Shown here in pieces: positions 1-8,608 of a DNA stretch of 64,000 bases. The notes below the pieces were generated by a model that ran no database searches, was not told the origin of the DNA, and saw only the letters and a program-made list of their open reading frames with translations. A program made the translations under genes and the position numbers. This stretch comes from Deltaproteobacteria bacterium (GTDB taxonomy: Bacteria > Lernaellota > Lernaellaia > JACKCT01): positions 66,874 to 130,873 of the forward strand of contig JACKCT010000012.1 of the NCBI GenBank assembly GCA_020633895.1, written 5' to 3'. The number at the start of each line of letters is the position of its first letter. Position 1 is the first letter of the stretch.

Positions 1-905
1 TCCTTGCGCCAGATGCTCCGTGCCGGTTCCATCGGATCCTTGACCTCGGTGAAGGGATCGACCTTGTAGAGATAGGTCTTCCACATGCCGCTGGTGACCA
101 GGCGCATGCCGGTCATGTCGGCGTTTTGCGAATGGTGGGGCTTGGTGTTTTCGATGGCGTAGCGCTGGCAGGTCATCGTGCCGTCGGACTCGCAGATCTG
201 CACGTTCTTGAAATTCTCGTTGGGAATCTCCGGGTCGTCCATGCCGATCATCCGGGACAGGCCGATCTTGTTGAGGACGTAATACGCGTTGGGCACCCGG
301 TACGCCTCGCCGGGAATCGACGCGCTCCCGTCGGCCGCCATGCGTACCCCGGCCATGGCGAATCGGCACGCGAGTTGGTGCTCCGGATGGCCGGTGCCGC
401 CGTGATCGGGCGAGAGGGCGAGGATCACCGTCGGCTTGAACTTGCGAATCGCGGCGGCGATCTTCGGCGTCGGGTCGCCCTGCTCCATCCAGACCTTGGC
501 GATCTCGTGGCGGTCCGGGATGGACTCCACCGGCAGCGGCGCGTTGAAATAATACTCGTGCTGCAACGTGGCGCCGTAGAGGCGCGCGACCTCGGCCAGC
601 TCCTTGCCGCGAACCGTCGGCAGATCCGGATTGCATCCGCCGGGGATGTGGCAGGCGCCGCCGTCGCCGTGCGTGAGAACGAAGAAGTACAACTCGCCGC
701 CGGCTTTGTACGCCGTCTTGGCCAGGATGGACCCGGCGAAGGACTCGTCATCCGGATGGGCGGCCACCCACATCACCCGCTGAGGCGTCTCCAACATCTC
801 GTCGAGAAACAACCCCTCGTGGGGCTGCATCTTCGCCGCGCACGCGCTCGTCATCGCCATCGTCAACATCACAACGCACCAAGCCGCCCACCGCCGAATC
901 GTCAT
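1..905 (-). CDS. PIG-L family deacetylase, 3' end outside window
   Basis: The reading frame runs from an ATG at 905 leftward off the window, giving 301 visible codons without a stop. An AHPDDE motif (residues 49-54) and a later HPEH (173-176) are the zinc-binding signature of the PIG-L/LmbE N-acetylglucosaminyl deacetylase family, which removes acetyl groups from GlcNAc-type substrates. The first 24 residues form a signal peptide ending in a Cys-containing stretch (TSAC). This is a weak lipobox, so the protein is either a lipoprotein or periplasmic. The start overlaps the stop of the upstream gene (ATGA), so the two are probably co-translated. The substrate cannot be told from sequence. Confidence 0.88.
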   Translation of the reverse strand, partial: MTIRRWAAWCVVMLTMAMTSACAAKMQPHEGLFLDEMLETPQRVMWVAAHPDDESFAGSILAKTAYKAGGELYFFVLTHGDGGACHIPGGCNPDLPTVRGKELAEVARLYGATLQHEYYFNAPLPVESIPDRHEIAKVWMEQGDPTPKIAAAIRKFKPTVILALSPDHGGTGHPEHQLACRFAMAGVRMAADGSASIPGEAYRVPNAYYVLNKIGLSRMIGMDDPEIPNENFKNVQICESDGTMTCQRYAIENTKPHHSQNADMTGMRLVTSGMWKTYLYKVDPFTEVKDPMEPARSIWRK

Positions 906-1246
906 GCCGTCACCCTCTTGGTCAGAAGCTCGGCGACACCTTCGCCGGGCTTGATCTTGAATGTTTGAATCAACAGATACGTCGCCATCGCGAAGTTGCC
1001 GAGGGTGACAATAAGCGCCAGCCAGACCAACCGTGCGATCCACGACGTTTCCTTATAGGCGAGCCAGGCCCAAAAGGTCAAAAAGGCGAAATAGGTGTCG
1101 AACAGGGTGGTGACGAACCAGGGCTCGTCCAGCAACCGGGAACCGGCGGAAAAGACGCTTTCGTCCAGCGACGCGGTCACGGTGGCCCAGAGCATTCCGG
1201 CGAAAACGACCCCGACAAAGATGCGAATGCGCGTGATTCCCGACAT
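902..1246 (-). CDS. small membrane protein, DUF1475-like
   Basis: This 114-residue protein has three hydrophobic segments (about residues 7-25, 43-62 and 68-92) and no catalytic motif. Its size and the pattern FDTYFAFLTFWAWLAYKE resemble the DUF1475 family of uncharacterised membrane proteins; that assignment is from memory of the family. A purine-rich stretch (AAAGGAG) lies just upstream of the ATG. Its stop codon overlaps the start of the PIG-L deacetylase gene, so both are likely one transcript. Function unknown. Confidence 0.6.
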   Translation of the reverse strand: MSGITRIRIFVGVVFAGMLWATVTASLDESVFSAGSRLLDEPWFVTTLFDTYFAFLTFWAWLAYKETSWIARLVWLALIVTLGNFAMATYLLIQTFKIKPGEGVAELLTKRVTA

Positions 1247-1279
1247 GGCGTCTCCTTTCGCAAAATGGCGAAGAAGACT

Positions 1280-1930
1280 TTAGCGGGTGCGCCGATCGTC
1301 GGCCAAGAGTCGGGCGGCCAGAATGCCTCCGATGAAGCCGAACAGGTGGCCTTCCCAACTGACACCGTCCCGGATCGGCAGGACGCCCCAGAGCATACCG
1401 CCGTAAAGCACGCCGACCAGGATGGACAAAAACATCGCCCCGGCGCTGCGTTCGAAGTATCCGCGCAGGAGCAGAAATCCCAGATAGCCGAAGACCACGC
1501 CCGACGCGCCGATGTGCACCGAACCGGCCCGCCCGAAGATCCAGATCCCCAGGCCGGAGACGATCGTCACCAGCACCGTCACCGCCCAGAAATCCTTGGG
1601 CCGACGCACCGTCACCAACCAGCCGAGCGAAACGAACGGGATGGTGTTGGCGATCAGATGGCTTAGGTTCCCGTGCAGAAACGGGCACAGAGGGATGCCG
1701 ATCAGACCGAGAGGCGTGCGCGGTCGAATGCCCAGGGCGTTGAGGCCTTGGCCCAGAAGCAGGATGTCGATCAACTCGAAGATCCACATCCACATCGCCA
1801 ATCGCAATACCGTCGCCAAAGGCCTCTCCACCGGTTGACCGAGCATGCCCGACGCGCCGGCCAGCCTTACGCGCCGCCACGTGGTCGCGGAATAATCAGA
1901 ATAACCGAATGTCGGGTTATTTCGCGTCAT
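1280..1930 (-). CDS. rhomboid family intramembrane serine protease
   Basis: A polytopic membrane protein of 216 residues. It carries the rhomboid signatures HGNLSHLIAN (residues 86-95), the nucleophile motif GASG with Ser143, and a downstream EGHLFGF with His195, which together form the Ser-His dyad of rhomboid proteases. These enzymes cleave single-pass membrane proteins inside or next to the bilayer. There are about six hydrophobic segments, the bacterial core number. The ATG at 1930 has no clear Shine-Dalgarno; an internal Met (residue 29) is an alternative start. It lies 33 bp upstream of the DUF1475-like gene on the same strand and diverges from the sensor kinase at 2170. Confidence 0.88.
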   Translation of the reverse strand: MTRNNPTFGYSDYSATTWRRVRLAGASGMLGQPVERPLATVLRLAMWMWIFELIDILLLGQGLNALGIRPRTPLGLIGIPLCPFLHGNLSHLIANTIPFVSLGWLVTVRRPKDFWAVTVLVTIVSGLGIWIFGRAGSVHIGASGVVFGYLGFLLLRGYFERSAGAMFLSILVGVLYGGMLWGVLPIRDGVSWEGHLFGFIGGILAARLLADDRRTR

Positions 1931-2169
1931 GTCGTCACGCTAGTCCAACGTCCCATCAAGGGGAAAGGAACATTTTCCGAAAAAATTATCCAGACCGATT
2001 TTTCCATATCGGTGCCGGCCGGGGCCGAAACGAAATTTTCGTCGCGATATCGATTCTTTATCGCACTTGGCCGTCGGATCGGGTATAAGGAAATAACTGT
2101 CGGGACGGCTCGGCCGCCCGACGATTGGCTCATGCACCCTGATGAAAAAATTTGCCTTGAGAGCACGAT
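1931..2169. promoter_or_regulatory. divergent intergenic region with promoters for rhomboid and kinase genes
   Basis: This 239-bp gap separates divergent genes. It is AT-richer than the flanks from about 1970 to 2100, as expected for promoters. A hairpin (GTCGGG at 2099-2104 pairing with CCCGAC at 2117-2122, with an inner CGGC/GCCG stem) falls in the presumed leader of the kinase gene. No convincing -35/-10 pair was identified. Confidence 0.4.
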
Positions 2170-5046
2170 ATGCAGAGCGGTAGAACACCTCGCCCTGCCG
2201 GTCCGTCCCCTGCGGCTTCTCCGGCCACGTCGCCGGTGGATGACCAAAACGCGCGTTTGCGTCTTTTGGCCGCTCGAATGCCCGAACTGGCCGCCGCCCC
2301 GTCGATTGGCGATCTGTGCCGACGGGCGCTGACGATCCTCGGTGAGCTGCTCGAGGCTCGGGGCGGCAGCGCCTACCGCGTGATGGACGATCACTTGTGC
2401 CTCCAAGCCGGGCTCGACCCCGGGCACCAACCCGAAACGCTTCCGCTCAACCAACTCGGCTCGGGCCTCATCGGTCGGCTGCTGCGCCACCGGGAGGCGT
2501 TCATTGTCGAAGACATGGCCCGCGAATCGGCGATCGAGCCGTCCGGCTGGAGCGGATACGCGGACCCGTCGGCGCTCGTCGTGCCGATCCACGGCGAAAC
2601 CGGCGACGTGGCGTGCCTGTGCTGCCTGCACAACAAAGCCGAGCCGCCCTTCGACGAATTCGATCTGGAAATCGCCCGCGTCGTCGCGGCCCACGCCGGG
2701 GTCGTGCTCAACACCCTGCAACTTCGCGAGAATCTGACGGCGTCGGAAAACCGCTATCGCCAATTGACGGAAAAATCGCTCACCGGCATTTTCATCCACG
2801 ATGAAGGCAAGGTCGTCTATTTCAATCGCCGCATGGCCCAGATGTTCGGCTACGGCGACATCTCCGTGGAGAAACTGAGCGGAAAATCATTTCTCGACGT
2901 TGTGCATCCCGACGACCGAGAGGCCATCCGCGACCGATGGACCCGCCGCATCGACGGCGAGGACCTCCCGACGCACCACCTGATGCGCGCCTTCAAGCGG
3001 GACGGCAGTGAAATTTTGCTCGAGGTTCTGGCCACCGTCATCGAACACGAAGGCCGACGAGCCACCATGGGCCACGCCATCGACGTCACCGAGCGCCAAC
3101 GCGCCACCCAGGAACGCGACCGCCTGCTCCGATTTCAGGCGGAGATCCTGAACAACCCGGGCATGATGATCGTTGTTTCCGACGAGAACAGCGCCATCAC
3201 CATCTGGAACGCCGGGGCGGAACGAATCACCGGATACTCCGCCGACGAAGTCGTCGGGAGCTCCGAGATCTGGCGAATGCTCTACCCCGACGCCGCCTAC
3301 CTCGATCGCGTCGCCAAGGAGTTCAACGCCAGCTACGCGGAAGGCGGAACCGTCCAAAACAAGACGTCGAACATCCGGCACAAGGATGGCACGGATCGCG
3401 TCGTTTCGTGGTTCTCCGTGCGTCTGGCCGAAGACGGCTCGCGTCGCTTGGGGACCATTTCCGTCGGATTGGACGTGACCGAAAGCCGCCAATATCAAGA
3501 GGCGCTCGTCCGATCCGAGGAGAAATATCGCAACCTGGTCGAGTCGTCCGAGATCGGCATTTTCATCATGGACGAAGGCCGTTTCGCTTTCGTGAACGAG
3601 GCCATGTGCAATATGTTCGGCGCAACGCCCGACCAGATGATCGGCAAGATGGCGTTCGATTTTCTCGAAGGCAAAGACCAGCAGAAGATGATTGATGTCT
3701 TCACCGAATGGTCCAACGACGTCGAGGTCGACTCCGGCCACCGCATCGAGATCACCGGCATCGGCGGCGTGAAACGACACATCGTCCTGCGCGTTCGCGA
3801 CATTGTCTACGACGGACGCCGGGCCATCCACGGCCTGTTCACCGACGTGACCAAGGAAAAAGAACTCGAGGACAAGCTCCTGCAATCCCGCAAGATGGAA
3901 GCGATCGGGCGACTGGCCGGAGGCATCGCCCACGACTTCAACAACATGCTCACCGGCATCATCGGCTACGCGGAGATGATTCTTACCGAAGGCCGCGTCA
4001 AACCGCCCGACCCGCTTTACGAAGACGTCCAGGAAATCAAGGACGCCGCCGATCGGGCGGCCCAGCTCACGCGCCAACTGCTGGCTTTCAGCAAGCAGCA
4101 GCTTATCGAACCGAGGGTGATCGATCTGAACAAGGTCATCCGCGACTCGATGAAGATGGTTTCGCGCATGATCGGCGAGCATATTCGCCTGGACCTGGAT
4201 TTTTCCCGCGACAAGGCGGTGGTCCGTGTCGATCCCACGCAGGTCGACCAGATCCTCGTCAACCTGGCGGCGAACGCCCGGGATGCCATGCCCGGCGGCG
4301 GGTCCTTCCGCATCACCACCCGCGTCATCGAGGACAAGGAACGCCCGTCGCCCGGTCGCGACGACGTGGTGGTGCATCGCTTCGTGGAGATGACCGTCGC
4401 CGACACCGGCTGCGGCATGGACCCGGAAACCCTGGCCCGCAGTTTCGAGCCGTTCTATTCCACCAAGGACAAGGACAAAGGCACGGGACTGGGCCTGGCC
4501 ACCGTTTACGGAATCGTACAGCAACACGACAGCACCATCGAGGTCGACTCCCGCGTCGGCGAAGGCACGGTCTTCCGCCTTTACTTCCCGTACGTGGACG
4601 GCCAACCGGCGCCGGTGGACGTGGACGACACCGCGGATATGGGCCACAAAGGCACCGAACGCATCCTTCTGGTCGAGGATCAGGACATCGTGCGCGCCTT
4701 GGCGAAACGCATACTGCGTCGCCAAGGGTACGAGGTCTTCGAGGCCTCCAACGGCCCCGAAGCCTTGGAGATCGCGGACCGCCTGGACCACCCCGTGGAA
4801 CTGCTCCTGACGGACGTCGTCATGCCCGGCATGAACGGCCTGGAACTCTACAAACAGATGCACGCCCGGGACGGCGATTTGAAAGTGCTGTACATGTCCG
4901 GCCACGAGGAAGAATTGCTGGCCCACCAGGGCGTGCTCAACGCGTCGACGCCGTTTTTGTACAAACCTTTTAAAATCCGCTCTTTAGCCGCCAAGGTCCG
5001 CGAAGTTCTGGACGACGTCGCCCGCTCCGCCCCTGACCTTTCGTAA
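2170..5046 (+). CDS. hybrid sensor histidine kinase (GAF-PAS-PAS-PAS-HisKA-HATPase-REC)
   Basis: A 958-residue soluble signalling protein with no membrane segment. Order of domains: a GAF-like sensor (about 46-185), three PAS domains (about 193-310, 318-440, 448-570), a HisKA dimerisation region with the H-box GGIAHDFNN (phospho-acceptor His588), a HATPase catalytic domain (N-box around Asn698/Asn702, then DTGCG and GTGLGL) and a C-terminal receiver with acceptor Asp882 in LLTDVVMPG. The H-box type HDFNN is typical of multi-PAS hybrid kinases. The PAS and GAF domains point to cytoplasmic sensing of a small ligand or redox state. No partner regulator is adjacent, so its output is unknown. Confidence 0.93.
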   Translation: MQSGRTPRPAGPSPAASPATSPVDDQNARLRLLAARMPELAAAPSIGDLCRRALTILGELLEARGGSAYRVMDDHLCLQAGLDPGHQPETLPLNQLGSGLIGRLLRHREAFIVEDMARESAIEPSGWSGYADPSALVVPIHGETGDVACLCCLHNKAEPPFDEFDLEIARVVAAHAGVVLNTLQLRENLTASENRYRQLTEKSLTGIFIHDEGKVVYFNRRMAQMFGYGDISVEKLSGKSFLDVVHPDDREAIRDRWTRRIDGEDLPTHHLMRAFKRDGSEILLEVLATVIEHEGRRATMGHAIDVTERQRATQERDRLLRFQAEILNNPGMMIVVSDENSAITIWNAGAERITGYSADEVVGSSEIWRMLYPDAAYLDRVAKEFNASYAEGGTVQNKTSNIRHKDGTDRVVSWFSVRLAEDGSRRLGTISVGLDVTESRQYQEALVRSEEKYRNLVESSEIGIFIMDEGRFAFVNEAMCNMFGATPDQMIGKMAFDFLEGKDQQKMIDVFTEWSNDVEVDSGHRIEITGIGGVKRHIVLRVRDIVYDGRRAIHGLFTDVTKEKELEDKLLQSRKMEAIGRLAGGIAHDFNNMLTGIIGYAEMILTEGRVKPPDPLYEDVQEIKDAADRAAQLTRQLLAFSKQQLIEPRVIDLNKVIRDSMKMVSRMIGEHIRLDLDFSRDKAVVRVDPTQVDQILVNLAANARDAMPGGGSFRITTRVIEDKERPSPGRDDVVVHRFVEMTVADTGCGMDPETLARSFEPFYSTKDKDKGTGLGLATVYGIVQQHDSTIEVDSRVGEGTVFRLYFPYVDGQPAPVDVDDTADMGHKGTERILLVEDQDIVRALAKRILRRQGYEVFEASNGPEALEIADRLDHPVELLLTDVVMPGMNGLELYKQMHARDGDLKVLYMSGHEEELLAHQGVLNASTPFLYKPFKIRSLAAKVREVLDDVARSAPDLS

Positions 5047-5085
5047 TTTCACCCACCGAAAATCCTTCCGCGCAAAAAGTGCGTC

Positions 5086-5130
5086 TTGACGTCGGCGTTC
5101 GAGAGAATTAGTAAGTATGCGCTCACTTAC
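5086..5130 (+). promoter_or_regulatory. putative promoter and TetR operator of the efflux operon
   Basis: GTAAGTATGC/GCTCACTTAC at 5111-5130 is a 20-bp imperfect palindrome (16 of 20 positions symmetric), 14 bp before the TetR start. A -35-like TTGACG sits at 5086-5091 and a weak -10 (TAGTAA, 5109-5114) would overlap the palindrome. A repressor bound there would block transcription of the whole operon. The TetR encoded immediately downstream is the obvious candidate binder (inference). Confidence 0.6.
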
Positions 5131-5144
5131 CCAAGGATTTGCCG

Positions 5145-5750
5145 ATGGGTCGCCAGCAACAATTTACCGACGATCAGATTCTGGAAGTCGCCCGCGCGTG
5201 CTTTTTGGAACACGGTCCGTCCGTTTCCACCAATGTCATCGCCGACAAGCTCGGCGTCTCCCAGGCGGCGCTGTTCAAGCGTTTCGGCACCAAGGAGGAA
5301 TTGCTCCTGGCCGCGATCTTGCCCGACGAAACAATGCCTTGGGTCAAGCAGGTGTCGGCGGGACCGGACCCGGAGCGGGACCTTCGCGAACAACTGATCG
5401 AGATCGGCGGAATCATCGACGAGTATTTGTCGAGCCTGGTGCCGCGCATGGCGGTCCTGCGTTCCGCGGGGTTCACGCCGGAGGGGCTTTGCGGGCGATA
5501 CGCCGTGCCGCCGCCGGTGCAAGGCCATCGGGCCATGTCCAAATGGTTCGGCCACGCCATCAAACTGGGCATGATCGAGGCGGAGGACCCGGGCATCCTG
5601 GCCCTGACGTTCCTCGGGGCCTTTCACCTGCGCCATTTCGTGCATCACACCTTCGGCGAGGCCTTGGTGAAAAGCAGCTCACGACATTTCATCAAAAATC
5701 TCGTGGACACGGTCTGCCGCGGAATCGAAACAAAGGAGTCCGCTTCATGA
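5145..5750 (+). CDS. TetR/AcrR family transcriptional regulator
   Basis: A 201-residue regulator. The N-terminal helix-turn-helix is clear: FTDDQILEVARACFLEHG, then VIADKLGVSQAALFKRFGTKEEL (about residues 8-55), matching the TetR_N domain. The C-terminal ligand-binding half is divergent, as usual. I chose the ATG at 5145 because AAGGA at 5133-5137 is ideally spaced; the in-frame TTG at 5139 is too close to it. The stop overlaps the ATG of the outer-membrane channel gene (ATGA), so it is the first cistron of the efflux operon. It probably represses itself and the pump through the palindrome at 5111-5130. Confidence 0.9.
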   Translation: MGRQQQFTDDQILEVARACFLEHGPSVSTNVIADKLGVSQAALFKRFGTKEELLLAAILPDETMPWVKQVSAGPDPERDLREQLIEIGGIIDEYLSSLVPRMAVLRSAGFTPEGLCGRYAVPPPVQGHRAMSKWFGHAIKLGMIEAEDPGILALTFLGAFHLRHFVHHTFGEALVKSSSRHFIKNLVDTVCRGIETKESAS

Positions 5751-7249
5751 CATCGCGATCGGTCATCATGCCGGTGCTCGTGCTGGCTGCCTGGGCGGTG
5801 GCGGCCTCGGTCGCCATGGCTCAGGAAGACAACCGCGACGAGGCGAAGGAAGGCTTCCCCGAGTCCTACACCGCCGAGTCCGCCGGTACGGCGCCGGCGA
5901 CCGCGTGGTGGATGGAACTGGGCGATCCGCGCCTGAACGAATTGATCGAGCAAGGCCTGGAACAGAACCCGAATCTGTCCGCCGCCCGCGAACGCGTCGT
6001 GGCCTCCAAGGCCCAGGCGACGGGCTCCCTGGCGCCGTTGCTGCCTCACGCGAGCGTGGAACTCGGCCTGAAACGCACGTCCATCGAATTCAAAAATCTG
6101 GACGAAGGCGAGTATCCCGTGACCAGCGGCGGATCGTCGGCGTCGTCGAGCAGCGGCGGCAGTTCGTTCAGCAGTACAAACTTTGACGACCCCATCGTCA
6201 CCGACTCGGGCTCGGCGTATCTGGTCGGCAATTGGCAATTGGATGTGTTCGGCAAAAACGCCTTCGCCTACGCCGCCAATCGCAAGGAAGCCCTCGCCTC
6301 CCAAGGCGATCGAGACGCCGATGCCGCCTCCTTGGCCGCGAGCATCGCCGGGGCGTATTACGACGTCATCGCCGCGCGGGCCAAGGTGCGGGCGGTCGAA
6401 AAGCAGATTCAGGCCAACCAAAAAATGCTGGACCTGATGCAGCTTCGCTTCGAGACCGGCGTCGCGTCGGGCCTGGATGTGTTGCAGCAAAAGCAGGTGC
6501 TGGCTTCCAGCAAGACGCGCTTGCCGAACACGCGGCTGGAACTGCGTCTGGCGGAACAAACCCTGGCGACGCTGCTCAACCAGCAGCCGACGCAGACCGT
6601 TGCCATCGACGCGGATGCCTTGCCCGAGATTCCCGCGCTCGAACGTCTGGACGAACCGGAGGCTCTGCCATCCAACCGGCCGGACGTGGAGGCCTCCTAT
6701 GAGCGCATGCGCGCCGCGCGAAATCGCAAATACAGCGCCATCGGCGGTTTTCTGCCGACGTTGACCGTCACCGGTCAGTACGGTCAGGAGCGTCCCGATT
6801 ACGACGTGGATCAGGTCAACGAAATCTGGTTCGTCGGCGCCGGGCTGTCGATCCCGATTTTCCAGGGCGGCAGCAACATCGCGACGTATCGGGCCAACGC
6901 GGCCAATTATCGCGCCGCCCGGCAGGACTACCGCGCCCTGCAGTTGACGGCGGTGCGCCGGGTGGAAGCGGCCGTGGCCCGGGACCGGGAAATGCACGAA
7001 GCCCTGACCGCCTACCAGGGGCAATTCGAAGCCGCTCAGGCGGCGCTGGATCAATCGACCGAACGCTATCTCACGGGACTGACGGACTACGTCTCGGTAC
7101 TCGCCGCAATCAACGCCAAGCAGGCCGCCGAGTTGTCCGTCATCCAAACGCATCGACAGATGATCGACGCGCGCCTGGCGTTGTACGACGCGGTGGGCGG
7201 CGCCTGGATGAACGATCTTTCCATGCCGGCAAAGGACGACGAATCATGA
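5747..7249 (+). CDS. TolC-family outer-membrane efflux protein
   Basis: A 500-residue precursor with a signal peptide ending near AMA-QED (about residue 25). The mature part shows the two-fold repeat of long amphipathic helices typical of TolC/OprM channels: DPRLNELIEQGLEQNPNL near the N-terminus and the second repeat RPDVEASYERMRAARNRK about 190 residues later. A Gly/Ser-rich loop (SGGSSASSSSGGSS) lies in the first beta region. It forms the outer-membrane exit duct for the adaptor and RND pump encoded downstream. AAAGGAG at 5732-5738 is its ribosome site. ATG and TGA overlaps couple it to the genes on both sides. Confidence 0.92.
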   Translation: MTSRSVIMPVLVLAAWAVAASVAMAQEDNRDEAKEGFPESYTAESAGTAPATAWWMELGDPRLNELIEQGLEQNPNLSAARERVVASKAQATGSLAPLLPHASVELGLKRTSIEFKNLDEGEYPVTSGGSSASSSSGGSSFSSTNFDDPIVTDSGSAYLVGNWQLDVFGKNAFAYAANRKEALASQGDRDADAASLAASIAGAYYDVIAARAKVRAVEKQIQANQKMLDLMQLRFETGVASGLDVLQQKQVLASSKTRLPNTRLELRLAEQTLATLLNQQPTQTVAIDADALPEIPALERLDEPEALPSNRPDVEASYERMRAARNRKYSAIGGFLPTLTVTGQYGQERPDYDVDQVNEIWFVGAGLSIPIFQGGSNIATYRANAANYRAARQDYRALQLTAVRRVEAAVARDREMHEALTAYQGQFEAAQAALDQSTERYLTGLTDYVSVLAAINAKQAAELSVIQTHRQMIDARLALYDAVGGAWMNDLSMPAKDDES

Positions 7250-8565
7250 CATCCCCGAACGAGCACTTGGACCCCTTCGCCGAAAACGAGCGCATCGAAC
7301 GGTCGATGAAAAAGCGCCTGCCTCGGCCTGTCATTCCGGCGATCATCGTCGGCGGCGGCCTGGTGGCGGCTATCGTCATGCTGGCGTTCAAACCGGAAAT
7401 CAAAAGCGAGGCCCGCGCCCCCGAGGCGGTGCTGGTGGACGCCCAGTCCGTCGAACCGGCCCCGGCCCAGGCGCGCATTTATACCACCGGCGTGTTGACC
7501 GCCTCCAAGCTGGTCAACGTGATGCCCGAAGTCACCGGCAAAATCGTCGAGCAATCGCCGAATCTGGTCCCCGGCGGCAAGCTCAAGAAGGGCGAATTGC
7601 TGGTGCGTGTCGATCCGCGACCCTATCGACTGGTCATTCAGGAGCGGCAAAGCCAGGTCCAGGAGGCCGAGGTCGCCTTGGAAATGGAAAAAAGTCGCGG
7701 GCGCATCGCCTCGGAAGAATGGGAATTGCTCGGCAAGGGCAAGGCCGACGACACATCCCTCGCCTTGCGCGGTCCCCAATTGCGGGCCGCCGAGGAAGGG
7801 GTCAAGGCCGCCCGCAGCGCCCTGGATCGCGCCCGCCTGGATCTGGAACGCACGGCGTTGTACGCCCCCTTCGACGCTCTGGTCTATGAAGAGCACGCCG
7901 ACGTGGGGCAGTTCGTCGCCCCCGGTTCGAGCCTGGCGACGATCATCAGCACCGACCGCTTCTGGAGCAAGGCGTCGGTGGAGGTCGCCCAACTGGCGCT
8001 CATGGAACTGCCCGGCCTGAATTCGGAAAACGCGTCCGCCGTGGAGATCGTGCACGATCTGGCGAACGGACAACGCATCGTCCGCGAAGGTCAGGTCCTC
8101 GGCCTGGCCGGCGGCCTCGACCCCCAGACGCGCACGGCCCAGGTGCTCATCGGCGTGGACAATCCCCTCAATCCGCCCGAAGGCGGCTATCCCCTGCTCC
8201 CCGGCGCCTACGTGGAGCTGGCGATCAAGGGCATCTCCATTCCGTCGGCCTTCGAGATCCCGCGACGCGCGATCTTCGACGGCAACAAGGTCTGGACCGT
8301 CGGCGAAGGCGAGCACCTGGTGGAGAAGACGATCACGATCGGCTGGGGCGACAAGAACGAAGTGTACGCCACCGCGGGCCTGAACTCCGGCGACCGCCTC
8401 GTGACCAGCTCTTTGTCCATGCCGGTGGAAGGCATGGCCGTCAAGGTGCGCGCCGCCGGCAGCGAGGGCGAATCCGAACGCGTCGCCTCGGACGGCACCG
8501 GCGCCGGGACCGAGGAAGGCACGGCCTCGGCGGGCGTCGGCAAGGCCGAACCGGCGACCCTCTAA
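7246..8565 (+). CDS. RND efflux periplasmic adaptor (membrane fusion protein)
   Basis: A 439-residue protein with one N-terminal membrane anchor (about residues 24-45). It is followed by the MFP architecture: a barrel-sandwich/lipoyl half motif (VMPEVTGKIVEQSPNLVPGG, about 87-106), an alpha-helical hairpin rich in charged residues (about 130-200), the second lipoyl half (LYAPFDALVYEEHADVGQFV), and beta-barrel and membrane-proximal domains. It bridges the inner-membrane RND pump to the TolC-like channel. Its ATG overlaps the channel gene stop by 4 nt. The last 30 residues are low-complexity Gly/Ala/Glu. Confidence 0.92.
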   Translation: MTSPNEHLDPFAENERIERSMKKRLPRPVIPAIIVGGGLVAAIVMLAFKPEIKSEARAPEAVLVDAQSVEPAPAQARIYTTGVLTASKLVNVMPEVTGKIVEQSPNLVPGGKLKKGELLVRVDPRPYRLVIQERQSQVQEAEVALEMEKSRGRIASEEWELLGKGKADDTSLALRGPQLRAAEEGVKAARSALDRARLDLERTALYAPFDALVYEEHADVGQFVAPGSSLATIISTDRFWSKASVEVAQLALMELPGLNSENASAVEIVHDLANGQRIVREGQVLGLAGGLDPQTRTAQVLIGVDNPLNPPEGGYPLLPGAYVELAIKGISIPSAFEIPRRAIFDGNKVWTVGEGEHLVEKTITIGWGDKNEVYATAGLNSGDRLVTSSLSMPVEGMAVKVRAAGSEGESERVASDGTGAGTEEGTASAGVGKAEPATL

Positions 8566-8608
8566 CCCCGCGACCACAACCACGACCCTCGACGCAAGGA
8601 AACGAGCG

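Noticed and set aside
2887-4926. Long minus-strand ORF opposite the hybrid kinase
   Set aside because: It has His/Arg/Val-rich shadow composition, while the plus strand encodes a complete multidomain kinase.
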